Source of the DNA: Candidatus Cottocaccamicrobium excrementipullorum
GTDB taxonomy: Bacteria > Bacillota > Clostridia > Lachnospirales > Lachnospiraceae
DNA length: 64,000 nt
Assembly (NCBI GenBank): GCA_018713255.1
Contig: DVFL01000009.1
Location: 62,001 to 126,000 of the forward strand
Direction of reading: 5' to 3'
The notes under the pieces were generated by a model. It was given only the letters and a program-made list of their open reading frames with translations, was not told where the DNA came from and searched no databases. The first letter of the stretch is position 1. Each line of letters opens with the position of its first letter. The translations under genes were made by a program, and so were the position numbers. This document shows, in pieces, positions 34,604 through 43,539 of the stretch.

Positions 34604-35424
34604 AAGAGATGAGCTATGAGCTGTTGGATTTAATGGATCAGTATGGTGAGGATGAAGAAGGCATCAGCAGGATTCTGGAGACGGAGACAGAGCCTTGGGT
34701 TCTTCTGGCTTTATCCCCCCTTCGGGAAAACCTGGTGGAATGGCTGCCTGTGAGCCCGGCTGACCGGGTCCTGGAGCTGGGGGCCGGATACGGCGCGCTG
34801 ACCGGGGCTTTAGCCAGAAAAGCTGGAGAAGTGGTGGTGCTGGATCATCGGGAAGAAAATCTTGAGGTGAGCCGCCGCCGGTGGAGGCAGATGAAGAATA
34901 TTCGCTGGGAGAAAGAGACGGACGGCGGATTTGACTGGGTGATGTTAGTGGGACCGAAAACCAGAGCTGCCCGCCTGGGAATTCCTGCCCATGGAGTTTC
35001 CTGGAATCAGAGAGAAAAAGAAAAAGCAGACCTGAAGGAACAGATCAACCAAGGTGCGTCTTGGTTAAAAGCAGGAGGACGTTTGGTTTTATCCCTTCCC
35101 AACCGGGAAGGGATAAAGTACTGGGCTGGGGCGGAGCTGGAAGAGGAAGAGATGAGCTTAACCTGGGGAGAACTTAAAGAATTGTTCGCATCCATGGGAG
35201 GAAAGACAGCGTATTATTATCCTCTTCCAGACTACAAAATGCCAACGGCCATCTATTCTGACCAGTACCTTCCGGCAGAAGGAGAGATTCCCAGCCTGTA
35301 TGCAGAGTACGAAAAACCTAGATACCGCCTGTTTTCTGAAGAGGCGGCTTACGGTGCAATTTGTCAGGCAGGAGGATTTCCCCAGTTTGCCAATTCATTT
35401 TTAGTGATTTGGGAGAAAGTATGA
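34600..35424 (+). CDS. SAM-dependent class I methyltransferase
   Basis: A 274-residue protein with the SAM-binding motif I VLELGAGYGALTGALA, motif II VVVLDHREENLEVS and a later KAGGRLVLSLPN (motif post-III). Its position directly after Wzt, coupled by ATGA overlaps on both sides, suggests it acts on the glycan, for example as a chain-terminating methylation recognised by the Wzt C-terminal domain. That role is inference. The N-terminal 40 residues are acidic and helical. Confidence 0.88.
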   Translation: MKEMSYELLDLMDQYGEDEEGISRILETETEPWVLLALSPLRENLVEWLPVSPADRVLELGAGYGALTGALARKAGEVVVLDHREENLEVSRRRWRQMKNIRWEKETDGGFDWVMLVGPKTRAARLGIPAHGVSWNQREKEKADLKEQINQGASWLKAGGRLVLSLPNREGIKYWAGAELEEEEMSLTWGELKELFASMGGKTAYYYPLPDYKMPTAIYSDQYLPAEGEIPSLYAEYEKPRYRLFSEEAAYGAICQAGGFPQFANSFLVIWEKV

Positions 35425-38400
35425 AACAGACGTTATTTGTAAAATACAACCGAACCAGGAAGCCGGAGTATCAGATCCGCACCAGCATTGTGGAGGAAGA
35501 TGGACGCCGTTATGTGGAGAAAGCTGCCCTCCGGCTGGAGGGAGAGCTGCATATTCATTCCTTCCAGAAAAAATATGAGCAGCTGTCCGGCCAGAATTCC
35601 CGGATTAAGGTGCTTAAGCCAGAGTTTCCCCAGGGGGATTCCACCGTTCACTTTCCTTTTCTGGAAGGAATCAGTCTAGGCGAGAAGCTGGGGGAGGAAA
35701 TCCGCCGGGGCCGTCCGGCAGATCAGGTGCTGAAGGAAGGGCTGGAACTGATTTTCGGGAAGGAGAAAGAAGAAAACCAGGAGCTGGAGGACTTTGTTCC
35801 CGTTCCGGCATTTGAAGAGGTGTTTGGGGCCGTTCCTCCTCTTAAGGAGAAAAGTTTTCATGTGTCCAATGTGGACGGCCTGTTTGAAAATATTATGGTG
35901 ACCTCAGAGGGTCTGTGGCTGATGGACTATGAATGGGTCTTCGAATTTCCTGTTCCTATCGGTTTCTTGAAGTACAGAAATCTTTATTACTTTTATGAGC
36001 GGTTTAAATCCGTATTCGGCTGGGGAAACTGCATGGCCTTTATGGAGTTATTTGGAATCGGGGAGGAGCTTTTTCAGGTGTACAGCCAGATGGAGGCTTC
36101 CTTCCAGACTTATGCTCATGGAGACAGCAGCCAGGGCTATCTTAAGCAGTATCAGCAGAAGATTACCACTTTTCAGGAGCTGAAGGAGGAAGAGCAGGAA
36201 CTGTTTTCCGCCAGGGAACGGATTTTGGCCCTTCAGGAGGAAGTGGAGGATAAGAATCTGGAAATCCGGAAGCGGGGAGAGACCCAGCGCCTTTCCAATA
36301 ACCATATCGCCAACTTAGAGTCCATGATCAGAGATCTGCGTCACGAAGTAGATGAGATGGGAAAGCTTCTTACCTACCTAAACCGCCACGAGGCGCTGGT
36401 GTTTAAGGTTTGGCGGAAAATGAAGGGAGCAGTGAGCAGCCGTTTCCCCAAAGGCACCAGAAAGCGGAAGGTGCTGGAATATGTGGTGCATACCATCCGC
36501 CATCCCTTCCAGTATATCCGCCTTTATGCGACCAGAGAAGGGCGCAATCGGATTGCCGGAGATTTTGCCATTGGAAGCGGATATTTTGATCATGGCAAGC
36601 TGGTTTTTCCAAAAGATCCGGTAAATCCTCCGGAAGTTTCCATTGTTATTCCGGTGTATAATCAGATTCATTATACTTACGCCTGCCTGCTGTCCATTCT
36701 GGAGCATACTAAGGATGTGACGTATGAAGTGATTATTGCCGATGATGTGTCGACGGACGCCACGCGGGAGCTGGAGAAATATACCGAGAATTTAGTGATC
36801 AGCCGGAATTCAGTAAACCAGGGATTTCTGCGCAACTGCAACCAGGCGGCCATGAGAGCCCGCGGGCAGTATATTATGTTTTTAAATAACGATACTCAGG
36901 TGACGGAAGGGTGGCTAAGCTCATTAGTCCGGCTGATTCGGTCAGATCCTTCCATCGGCATGGTGGGATCTAAGTTAGTATATCCTGACGGAAGACTTCA
37001 GGAGGCTGGAGGAATTATCTGGAGTGATGGTTCTGGGTGGAATTACGGCCGCTTGGATGATCCAGATAAGCCGGAATACAATTATGTAAAAGATGTGGAT
37101 TATATTTCCGGAGCCGCGATTCTGTTAAGCACGAAGCTGTGGAAGCAGCTGGGAGGCTTTGATGTGCGTTTTGCCCCGGCTTACTGCGAGGATTCTGATC
37201 TGGCTTTTCAGGTGCGAAAAGCGGGGTATCGGGTAGTGTACCAGCCGCTCTCCAAAGTAATCCATTTCGAAGGTGTTTCCAACGGCACCGATGTTAATGG
37301 AACGGGACTTAAGCGCTATCAGGTGGAAAACAGCCGGAAGCTGAAGGAGAAATGGGCAGATGAGCTGAAAAAGCAGTGCGTGAACACTGGCAATCCCAAC
37401 CCCTTCCGGGCACGGGAGCGGAGCATGGGCAAGCCGGTTATTCTGGTGGTGGACCATTATGTTCCTACTTATGACCGGGACGCAGGCTCTAAGACCACTT
37501 GGCAGTACCTGAAGATGTTTGTGAAAAAAGGCTATGTGGTGAAGTTTTTGGGGGATAATTTCCTCCATGAAGAGCCTTACTCCACCATGCTTCAGCAGAT
37601 GGGCATTGAGATTTTATATGGTCCGGAATACCAGACGAAGATCTGGGATTGGATTAAGGAAAACGGCAGCGAGATTGCCTTTGCTTATTTAAACCGGCCT
37701 CATATCGCTACGAAGTATGTGGATTTTATTAAGGACCATACGAACATTAAGATTATTTATTACGGCCATGACCTGCATTTCCTTCGGGAGTACCGGGAGT
37801 ATGAACTTACCGGGGATTTGAAAAAGAAGAGGGAATCGGATTATTGGCGTTCCATTGAGCTTTCCATGATGGAAAAGGCTGCGGTGTCCTATTATCCCTC
37901 CCAGGTGGAGGTGGATGCCATCCATCAAATCGATCAGACCATCCCGGTGAAGGCAATTACCGCTTACGTTTACGATCATTTTCTGGACAAGATTCAGAAG
38001 AATTTTGCTCTGCGGGAAGGCCTGCTGTTTGTGGGAGGCTTTGCCCATCCCCCGAATGCAGATGGGGTGCTGTGGTTTGCCAGAGAGATCTTTCCGCTGA
38101 TTCATCAGGCGCTTCCCCAGGTGAACTTTTACGTGGTAGGCTCCAAGGTGACGGAAGAGATCAAGAATCTGGAAAAAGAGGTCCCAGGGATTGTGGTAAA
38201 GGGCTTTGTCTCCGAGGAGGAGCTTGCTTCCCTCTACGCTCAGTGCCGTATGGTTGTGGTTCCTCTGCGCTACGGCGCCGGAGTAAAAGGCAAAGTGGTG
38301 GAGGCGATCTATAACGGCGCTCCCATTGTGACGACTTCGGTGGGCGCTGAAGGAATTCCCCAGGTGGAACAGGTTTTGGCCATTGCGGATGAGCCGGAGA

Positions 38401-38588
38401 CATTTGCGGAGAAGGTGATTCAGCTTTATGAGGATACAGAGACCCTTAGCCGGATGTGCGGGAAGACTCAGGAATATATCCGTGAGCACTTCAGCTTGGA
38501 TGGAGCCTGGAATGTGATCAAAGAAGATTTTGCATGGACTCCTTCTCAGCGAGAAGAGGAAGCAGCGGGAAAAACAAGAGAGGAATAA
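35421..38588 (+). CDS. Multidomain glycosyltransferase: kinase-like domain, coiled coil, GT2 and GT4
   Basis: A 1055-residue protein with several parts. Residues 1-230 resemble a degenerate sugar/aminoglycoside kinase fold, with NVDGLFENIM (Asp152, Asn157) as catalytic loop and MDYEW (Asp169) as metal loop. Residues about 255-325 form a Glu/Arg-rich coiled coil. Residues about 405-650 are a GT2 domain with VSIVIPVYNQ, Asp441/Asp442 and the FLNNDTQV site. Residues about 675-1055 are a GT-B (GT4) domain ending with RYGAGVKGKVVEAI. It probably adds two different sugars, perhaps after a phosphorylation. The start at 35421 overlaps the methyltransferase stop codon (ATGA). Confidence 0.9.
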   Translation: MKQTLFVKYNRTRKPEYQIRTSIVEEDGRRYVEKAALRLEGELHIHSFQKKYEQLSGQNSRIKVLKPEFPQGDSTVHFPFLEGISLGEKLGEEIRRGRPADQVLKEGLELIFGKEKEENQELEDFVPVPAFEEVFGAVPPLKEKSFHVSNVDGLFENIMVTSEGLWLMDYEWVFEFPVPIGFLKYRNLYYFYERFKSVFGWGNCMAFMELFGIGEELFQVYSQMEASFQTYAHGDSSQGYLKQYQQKITTFQELKEEEQELFSARERILALQEEVEDKNLEIRKRGETQRLSNNHIANLESMIRDLRHEVDEMGKLLTYLNRHEALVFKVWRKMKGAVSSRFPKGTRKRKVLEYVVHTIRHPFQYIRLYATREGRNRIAGDFAIGSGYFDHGKLVFPKDPVNPPEVSIVIPVYNQIHYTYACLLSILEHTKDVTYEVIIADDVSTDATRELEKYTENLVISRNSVNQGFLRNCNQAAMRARGQYIMFLNNDTQVTEGWLSSLVRLIRSDPSIGMVGSKLVYPDGRLQEAGGIIWSDGSGWNYGRLDDPDKPEYNYVKDVDYISGAAILLSTKLWKQLGGFDVRFAPAYCEDSDLAFQVRKAGYRVVYQPLSKVIHFEGVSNGTDVNGTGLKRYQVENSRKLKEKWADELKKQCVNTGNPNPFRARERSMGKPVILVVDHYVPTYDRDAGSKTTWQYLKMFVKKGYVVKFLGDNFLHEEPYSTMLQQMGIEILYGPEYQTKIWDWIKENGSEIAFAYLNRPHIATKYVDFIKDHTNIKIIYYGHDLHFLREYREYELTGDLKKKRESDYWRSIELSMMEKAAVSYYPSQVEVDAIHQIDQTIPVKAITAYVYDHFLDKIQKNFALREGLLFVGGFAHPPNADGVLWFAREIFPLIHQALPQVNFYVVGSKVTEEIKNLEKEVPGIVVKGFVSEEELASLYAQCRMVVVPLRYGAGVKGKVVEAIYNGAPIVTTSVGAEGIPQVEQVLAIADEPETFAEKVIQLYEDTETLSRMCGKTQEYIREHFSLDGAWNVIKEDFAWTPSQREEEAAGKTREE

Positions 38589-38592
38589 AAAT

Positions 38593-39300
38593 ATGCAGGC
38601 AGTGTTGCTGGCCGGAGGTCTTGGCACCCGGCTGAAAAGTGTAGTGAGCGACCGGCCAAAGCCCATGGCCTTGATTGAGGGCAGGCCCTTTATGGAATAC
38701 GTGGTACATGAGCTTTGCCGCCAGGGGATAGAGGATATTGTATTTGCCGTGGGCTATAAGGGTTCCATGGTGGAGGAATACTTTGAGGACGGAAGAAACT
38801 TCGGGGCAAGGATTTCCTATGCCTACGAAAAGGAGCTGTTAGGCACGGCGGGAGCCATTAAAAATGCCGGCCGGCTGATCACGGAAGATCAGTTTTTGGT
38901 GCTGAATGCAGATACGTTTTATCAAATCGACTATCATCGTCTGGAGCAGATTAAGGAGGAAAAACAGCTTTCCATGGCCATGGTTCTGCGCCAGGTGCCG
39001 GATGTGTCGCGATATGGAAGAGCAGTTCTTCAGGAAGGAATTTTAACTGCCTTCAACGAAAAAACCCCGGATCCAGTTCCAGGAACCATAAACGGAGGAG
39101 TTTACCTGATGGACAGAACACTTTTGGAGGAGATTCCAGAGGGGAAAGTCTCTCTGGAAAACCAGATGATTCCTCTGTGGCTTTCCCAGGGAAAACGGCT
39201 GGGAGGCATGGTAAACGACGGCTATTTTATTGACATCGGGATTCCAGAGGCATATTTTCAGTTTCAGGAGGATGTGAGAAAAGGAGTGGTGACATGGTAA
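38593..39300 (+). CDS. hddC: Sugar-phosphate nucleotidyltransferase, HddC-like (heptose-1-phosphate guanylyltransferase)
   Basis: A 235-residue enzyme with the nucleotidyltransferase signature LAGGLGTRLKSVVSDRPKPM, and NADTF as the metal site. Members of this subgroup next to a GHMP kinase, a GmhB-type phosphatase and a GmhA-type isomerase make GDP-D-glycero-alpha-D-manno-heptose from heptose 1-phosphate. All four genes are here in a row. The start at 38593 follows GAGGAA; upstream in-frame starts inside the preceding gene are rejected. Specificity for GTP and heptose is inferred from the neighbours. Confidence 0.85.
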   Translation: MQAVLLAGGLGTRLKSVVSDRPKPMALIEGRPFMEYVVHELCRQGIEDIVFAVGYKGSMVEEYFEDGRNFGARISYAYEKELLGTAGAIKNAGRLITEDQFLVLNADTFYQIDYHRLEQIKEEKQLSMAMVLRQVPDVSRYGRAVLQEGILTAFNEKTPDPVPGTINGGVYLMDRTLLEEIPEGKVSLENQMIPLWLSQGKRLGGMVNDGYFIDIGIPEAYFQFQEDVRKGVVTW

Positions 39301-40364
39301 TCAGAGGACGGGCGCCTTTGCGGGTAAGCTTTGGCGGCGGCGGCACCGATGTAGAGCCCTTCTGCGTCAATCAGGGCGGGGCAATTATCGGAAGCACCAT
39401 AAATAAATATGCGTACTGTTCCATTGTTCCCAGGGAGGATGAGGAGATTATCGTTCATTCTCTGGATTTTGATATGACGGTAAAATATAATACTAAGGAA
39501 AATTACGTCTACGATGGAAAGCTTGATCTGGTCAAGGCCGCCCTGAAGGCCATGCGGATCAATAAAGGCTGCGAGGTTTATCTTCAGTGTGACGCGCCTC
39601 CTGGTTCCGGTTTGGGCACTTCCTCCACAGTGATGGTGGCCATGCTGGCAGCGATGGCCAGATGGAAGGGAGTTGAGACGGATGCTTACCGTCTGGCGGA
39701 TCTGGCTTACCAGGTGGAGCGAGAGGATTTAAAGATCGCCGGAGGATACCAGGATCAGTATGCAGCTACTTTCGGAGGATTTAACTTCATTGAATTTCAT
39801 GGAAGGAACAATGTGGTGGTTAATCCTTTGCGGATCAAAAAGGATATTATCCATGAGCTGCAGTACAATCTCCTTCTGTGCTATACAGGAAATATTCATG
39901 TATCAGCCAATATTATTAAGGATCAGGTACAGAATTACGAGAAAAAGGATGCCTTTGAAGCCATGTGTGAGGTGAAGGCCTTAGCTTACGCCATGAAGGA
40001 CGAGCTGCTGAAAGGAAATCTCCACAGCTTCGGAAAGCTGCTGAATTATGGATGGGAAAGCAAAAAGCGGATGAGCAGCAAAATCACCAATCCTCAGGTG
40101 GATGCTCTTTATAATGAGGCGATGGCTGCAGGCGCTCTGGGCGGCAAGCTTCTGGGAGCAGGCGGCGGCGGTTATCTTTTGATGTATTGTCCCTATAATC
40201 TTCGTCATAAAGTGGCGGCCAGAATGGAGAGCGCAGGAGGACAGCTGACGGATTGGGTGTTTGAACTGCGGGGAGCCCAGAGCTGGATCTCTGATGAGGA
40301 CCGGTGGGATTATCACCAGGTGAAGGTTCAGATGCCGGAAAAGGAGTATGTATTTGATGTGTAA
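39294..40364 (+). CDS. hddA: D-glycero-D-manno-heptose 7-phosphate kinase (HddA-like GHMP kinase)
   Basis: A 356-residue GHMP-family kinase. The opening RAPLRVSFGGGGTDVEPFC and the ATP motif PPGSGLGTSSTVMVAML are typical of HddA and related fucokinase-like enzymes, as is the C-terminal LGGKLLGAGGGGYLLMY. In the GDP-heptose route it phosphorylates heptose 7-phosphate at C1. The gene overlaps the nucleotidyltransferase by seven bases and has its own AAGGAG site. The four-gene context supports the heptose assignment. Confidence 0.9.
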   Translation: MVIRGRAPLRVSFGGGGTDVEPFCVNQGGAIIGSTINKYAYCSIVPREDEEIIVHSLDFDMTVKYNTKENYVYDGKLDLVKAALKAMRINKGCEVYLQCDAPPGSGLGTSSTVMVAMLAAMARWKGVETDAYRLADLAYQVEREDLKIAGGYQDQYAATFGGFNFIEFHGRNNVVVNPLRIKKDIIHELQYNLLLCYTGNIHVSANIIKDQVQNYEKKDAFEAMCEVKALAYAMKDELLKGNLHSFGKLLNYGWESKKRMSSKITNPQVDALYNEAMAAGALGGKLLGAGGGGYLLMYCPYNLRHKVAARMESAGGQLTDWVFELRGAQSWISDEDRWDYHQVKVQMPEKEYVFDV

Positions 40365-41001
40365 AGAAAAAGGCTGCCCTACGGTATTTTTGGACCGGGA
40401 CGGAACCATTAATGAAGAAGTCAATTATCTGCATCGGCCGGAGGATCTTCGTCTTCTCCCAGGAGCTGCAGAGGGAATTCGGCTTTGGAATGAAAATGGT
40501 TTCCGGGTGGTGGTAGTGACTAATCAGGCGGGAGTGGCCAGAGGGTATTACACCGAAAAGGATGTGGAGACGCTGCATCAGTACCTGAATCATGTGCTGG
40601 AAGAGCAGGGGGCCCATATTGACGCCTTTTTTTACTGCCCTCACCATCCAAGTCAGGGCATAGGCGTTTACCGCAAGGCATGCCGGTGCAGGAAGCCGGG
40701 GACGGGAATGTTTGAGGCGGCGGACCGCCAGGTGCCTGTGGACAGGGAAAATTCCTACATGATAGGAGATAAATGGCTGGATACTCAGGCAGGAGCCAGG
40801 TTCGGCCTTCATACTGCCCTGGTAGCCACTGGTTATGGAGAAGAACTTTACCGGGAGTATGCTGCAGGAAGAAGGAAAGAAGAGATTTTTCCCGGTGATG
40901 AGCAGCATCCCCTGGAATTTTACGGAAAAGACCTTCTGGAAGTGGCCAGATGGACTCTGGAAAGGAGAGGATCCCATGAAGCCCAGCGAACGGCTGGATG
41001 A
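40357..41001 (+). CDS. gmhB: HAD-family heptose bisphosphate phosphatase (GmhB-like)
   Basis: A protein of 214 residues from the ATG at 40357; an in-frame ATG at 40348 is too close to the AAGGAG site. It has the HAD motif FLDRDGTINEE (nucleophile Asp13) and the zinc-loop cysteines and histidines of GmhB (YCPHHPS and CRCRKPGTGM), then GDKWLD as the metal motif. It removes the 7-phosphate from D-glycero-D-manno-heptose 1,7-bisphosphate. It overlaps hddA at its start and gmhA at its end. Confidence 0.92.
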   Translation: MCKEKGCPTVFLDRDGTINEEVNYLHRPEDLRLLPGAAEGIRLWNENGFRVVVVTNQAGVARGYYTEKDVETLHQYLNHVLEEQGAHIDAFFYCPHHPSQGIGVYRKACRCRKPGTGMFEAADRQVPVDRENSYMIGDKWLDTQAGARFGLHTALVATGYGEELYREYAAGRRKEEIFPGDEQHPLEFYGKDLLEVARWTLERRGSHEAQRTAG

Positions 41002-41617
41002 GCTGATTGAACGATATCCGGTTTTGGCCCGGGAAAAAGAACATATCCGCCAGGCTTTCTGCCTGCTGCTGCAGTGCTATGAAAATGGCGGAAAGCTGAT
41101 GACGGCGGGAAACGGGGGAAGCTGTGCAGACAGCGAACACATTGTAGGGGAATTGATGAAAGGCTTTGTGAAGAAGCGTCCGGTGCCGGAGGAATTCGCT
41201 GCCAGGCTGATTCAGACCGATGAAAAGCGGGGAATGGAGCTGGCCCGAAAGCTTCAGCAGGCTCTTCCGGCGATTGCCCTGACGGCTCATTCTGCGCTTG
41301 CTACAGCTTATTTAAATGATGTGGACGGGGAACTGGCCATGGCCCAGCAGCTTTACGGTTATGGGAAAGAGGGAGATGTGCTGCTTGCCATTTCCACCTC
41401 GGGAAATTCCCGGAACATTCTATATGCGGCTGCCGTGGCCCGGGCCATGAAGATTAAAGTGATCGGCCTTACCGGAAAGGACGGAGGAGAGCTGGCTGGG
41501 ATGTGCGACGCGGCCATCGTTGTGCCGGAGCAGGAGACCTACCGGATTCAGGAGCTTCATCTGCCGGTTTATCATGGACTCTGTCTGATGCTGGAAGATC
41601 ATTTTTTTGCCCGTTGA
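40976..41617 (+). CDS. gmhA: Sedoheptulose 7-phosphate isomerase (GmhA-like SIS protein)
   Basis: A 213-residue SIS-domain protein with the phosphate-binding signature GNGGSCADSEHIVGEL, the LLAISTSGNSRNI loop and the C-terminal HLPVYHGLCLMLED carrying the catalytic His region. It isomerises sedoheptulose 7-phosphate to D-glycero-D-manno-heptose 7-phosphate, the first step of the heptose route. The start at 40976 has AAGGAGAGG upstream and lies inside the end of gmhB. It is a little longer than enterobacterial GmhA. Confidence 0.93.
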   Translation: MKPSERLDELIERYPVLAREKEHIRQAFCLLLQCYENGGKLMTAGNGGSCADSEHIVGELMKGFVKKRPVPEEFAARLIQTDEKRGMELARKLQQALPAIALTAHSALATAYLNDVDGELAMAQQLYGYGKEGDVLLAISTSGNSRNILYAAAVARAMKIKVIGLTGKDGGELAGMCDAAIVVPEQETYRIQELHLPVYHGLCLMLEDHFFAR

Positions 41618-41645
41618 ATAGCTGCAGAGAGGTTAATAGAAGCAC

Positions 41646-42725
41646 ATGAAAGACCAATATACTGGAGAGAAGAAGCGGGAGCTTTATCTTGACGGAGTGA
41701 AGGGAGTAGCTATCCTTCTGGTGATTCTGGGACATATGAACCGGTTTTTTACTTATGAAGGCCGGATGAATCAAATGGTATACAGCGTACAGCTTCCTCT
41801 TTTCTTGATTTTAGGCGGCTATCTGCTGAGAATCAGGGAGGGAGAGAGCTTCCCTTCTTTTGTCTCTCGGAAATTTTACCGGCTGATGCAGCCGTATTTT
41901 GCGTTTGCTTTTGTATCGATTATTTATGCTTGGCCGGCTGATGCAGCCAGGTTCTGTTTTTATTTTGCAGGAATGTTGTGGGGGATTGGGATAAATGATT
42001 ATCTGCCGAATCTTCCTCTCTGGTTCCTGCCCATGTTTTTTGTGGCCAACTGCTGGTTTTGCCTGATTTTGAAGGCGTCGGAGCTGGGGAAAAGGCCATG
42101 GCAGCGGCTGGGCCTGATGTGCCTGGGAACGGCGGCGGTTATGGCGGCGGGCTGGAAGATTAAGCAGGGCGAGACAAGACTCCCCTGGAGCTTTGAGCTG
42201 GCCATGATTCTGCAGGGATTTTTCCTGGCTGGTTATCTGTGGCGCCTGGTGAAAGAATGGGCGGAGAAAACGGGAAGGCTCACCCGGCGTTTTATGACGG
42301 GAATTTATCTTTTGGCTGTGCCTGCGGTTTTTCTGTGGGCAGTGTGCGTAAAGATGAATGGGCGAGTGGATATTAACGGTTCCTGGTTTGGAAATGCCGG
42401 CCTTTTCAGCTTTTATTTGGCGGCTTTTGCAGGAAGCTATGTGGTGATTGGGGCTGTATGGGGGCTGTGCCGCCTCGGACTTCCGGGAAAAATTCTGGGG
42501 AAAGCACTTGCTTTGTTTGGAGAAAACAGCATGGTGATTATGGCGGTACACATGCCTGTGCTTACCTGGATGGACGGGGTGATCACTCCCTTGATGCCTC
42601 AGATCATTAAAGCGAATTTTATGACGAAAAATCTCATTGGGGTGGGATATAACTTTCTGACGATCGCCCTGCTGAGCCTGTTTGGGGCGATGATTTTAAA
42701 ACGTCCGGCCAAGGAAAAGAGGTGA
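41646..42725 (+). CDS. Membrane acyltransferase family 3 protein
   Basis: A 359-residue protein with about ten helices and an acyltransferase-3 N-terminus: ELYLDGVKGVAILLVILGHM, then VYSVQLPLFLILGGYLL. The conserved His in LGHM is the catalytic candidate. It probably transfers an acetyl or similar group to a sugar of the glycan. The gene lies 28 bases after gmhA and 7 bases before a GT2 gene, in the same transcription unit. Confidence 0.9.
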   Translation: MKDQYTGEKKRELYLDGVKGVAILLVILGHMNRFFTYEGRMNQMVYSVQLPLFLILGGYLLRIREGESFPSFVSRKFYRLMQPYFAFAFVSIIYAWPADAARFCFYFAGMLWGIGINDYLPNLPLWFLPMFFVANCWFCLILKASELGKRPWQRLGLMCLGTAAVMAAGWKIKQGETRLPWSFELAMILQGFFLAGYLWRLVKEWAEKTGRLTRRFMTGIYLLAVPAVFLWAVCVKMNGRVDINGSWFGNAGLFSFYLAAFAGSYVVIGAVWGLCRLGLPGKILGKALALFGENSMVIMAVHMPVLTWMDGVITPLMPQIIKANFMTKNLIGVGYNFLTIALLSLFGAMILKRPAKEKR

Positions 42726-42732
42726 GAAGCGG

Positions 42733-43539
42733 ATGAAAAAATTCCACACATTTGCGGTTTGTGCTTATGGAGATTCGCCTTATCTGGAGGCCTGTCTTCG
42801 TTCTGTTACCAGCCAGAGCCGTCCTACTCAGGTGATTTTATGCACTTCCACGCCAAGTTCTTATCTTGATCACCTGGCGGAGCGTTATGGGATTCCGGTG
42901 TTTGTGCGGGAGGGGAAGAGCAATATTCGGGAGGACTGGAATTTCGCCTATGAAAAGGCGGATTCTCTTTTCGTCACCATTGCCCACCAGGATGATGTGT
43001 ACGAAAAAGAATATGTCAAAACCCTGGAGTCTGCCTGGAGAAAGTACCCAGATATGACTTTATTTACCACAGATTATCTTACGGTAAAGGAACATCAGGT
43101 GATCTGGGGAGAGCGTCTGACAATGGTGAAAAAAATTTTGCGCCTTCCCTTAAGAATTTCCCAGCTGAATCATCTTAAATGGATCAAGCTGAGTGCGCTG
43201 AGATTTGGAAATTCCATTTGCTGTCCGGCCTGCAGCTACAATAAGGAGATTCTGGGGGAACCGTTGTTTCGCTCTTCTTTAACTTTTGCTCTGGATTGGG
43301 ATAATCTGGTGGAACTGGCCCGGCGGCCTGGCCGGTTTATCTGCGCAGAACGGCCCTTAGTCTTTCACCGGCTTCATCCCGGGGCGGAGACGAATGCTTC
43401 CATGAAGGATTCCCGCCGTGCCGGGGAGGAAATGTTAATGTTCTCTCGTCTGTGGCCCAGGCCGGCGGCTGCTCTTCTGATGAAGGGGTACCAGTTTGCC
43501 TATGGAGCGTACACAGAGCAGAAGGAAGCAGAGGAATGA
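42733..43539 (+). CDS. Family 2 glycosyltransferase
   Basis: A 268-residue GT2 enzyme. The N-terminus FAVCAYGDSPYLEACLRSV is a variant of the usual opening, and IAHQDDVYEKEYV supplies the metal-binding DD site. CPACSYNKEIL and the FALDWDNLVELARR segment correspond to the acceptor region. The donor sugar is unknown; heptose or dideoxyhexose are candidates from the neighbours. Its end overlaps the next start (ATGA). Confidence 0.88.
   Translation: MKKFHTFAVCAYGDSPYLEACLRSVTSQSRPTQVILCTSTPSSYLDHLAERYGIPVFVREGKSNIREDWNFAYEKADSLFVTIAHQDDVYEKEYVKTLESAWRKYPDMTLFTTDYLTVKEHQVIWGERLTMVKKILRLPLRISQLNHLKWIKLSALRFGNSICCPACSYNKEILGEPLFRSSLTFALDWDNLVELARRPGRFICAERPLVFHRLHPGAETNASMKDSRRAGEEMLMFSRLWPRPAAALLMKGYQFAYGAYTEQKEAEE

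Noticed and set aside
43452-43536. Upstream start for the 788-residue membrane protein gene
   Set aside because: It would overlap the preceding glycosyltransferase by 88 bases; the ATG at 43536 has a ribosome site and a four-base overlap like its neighbours.
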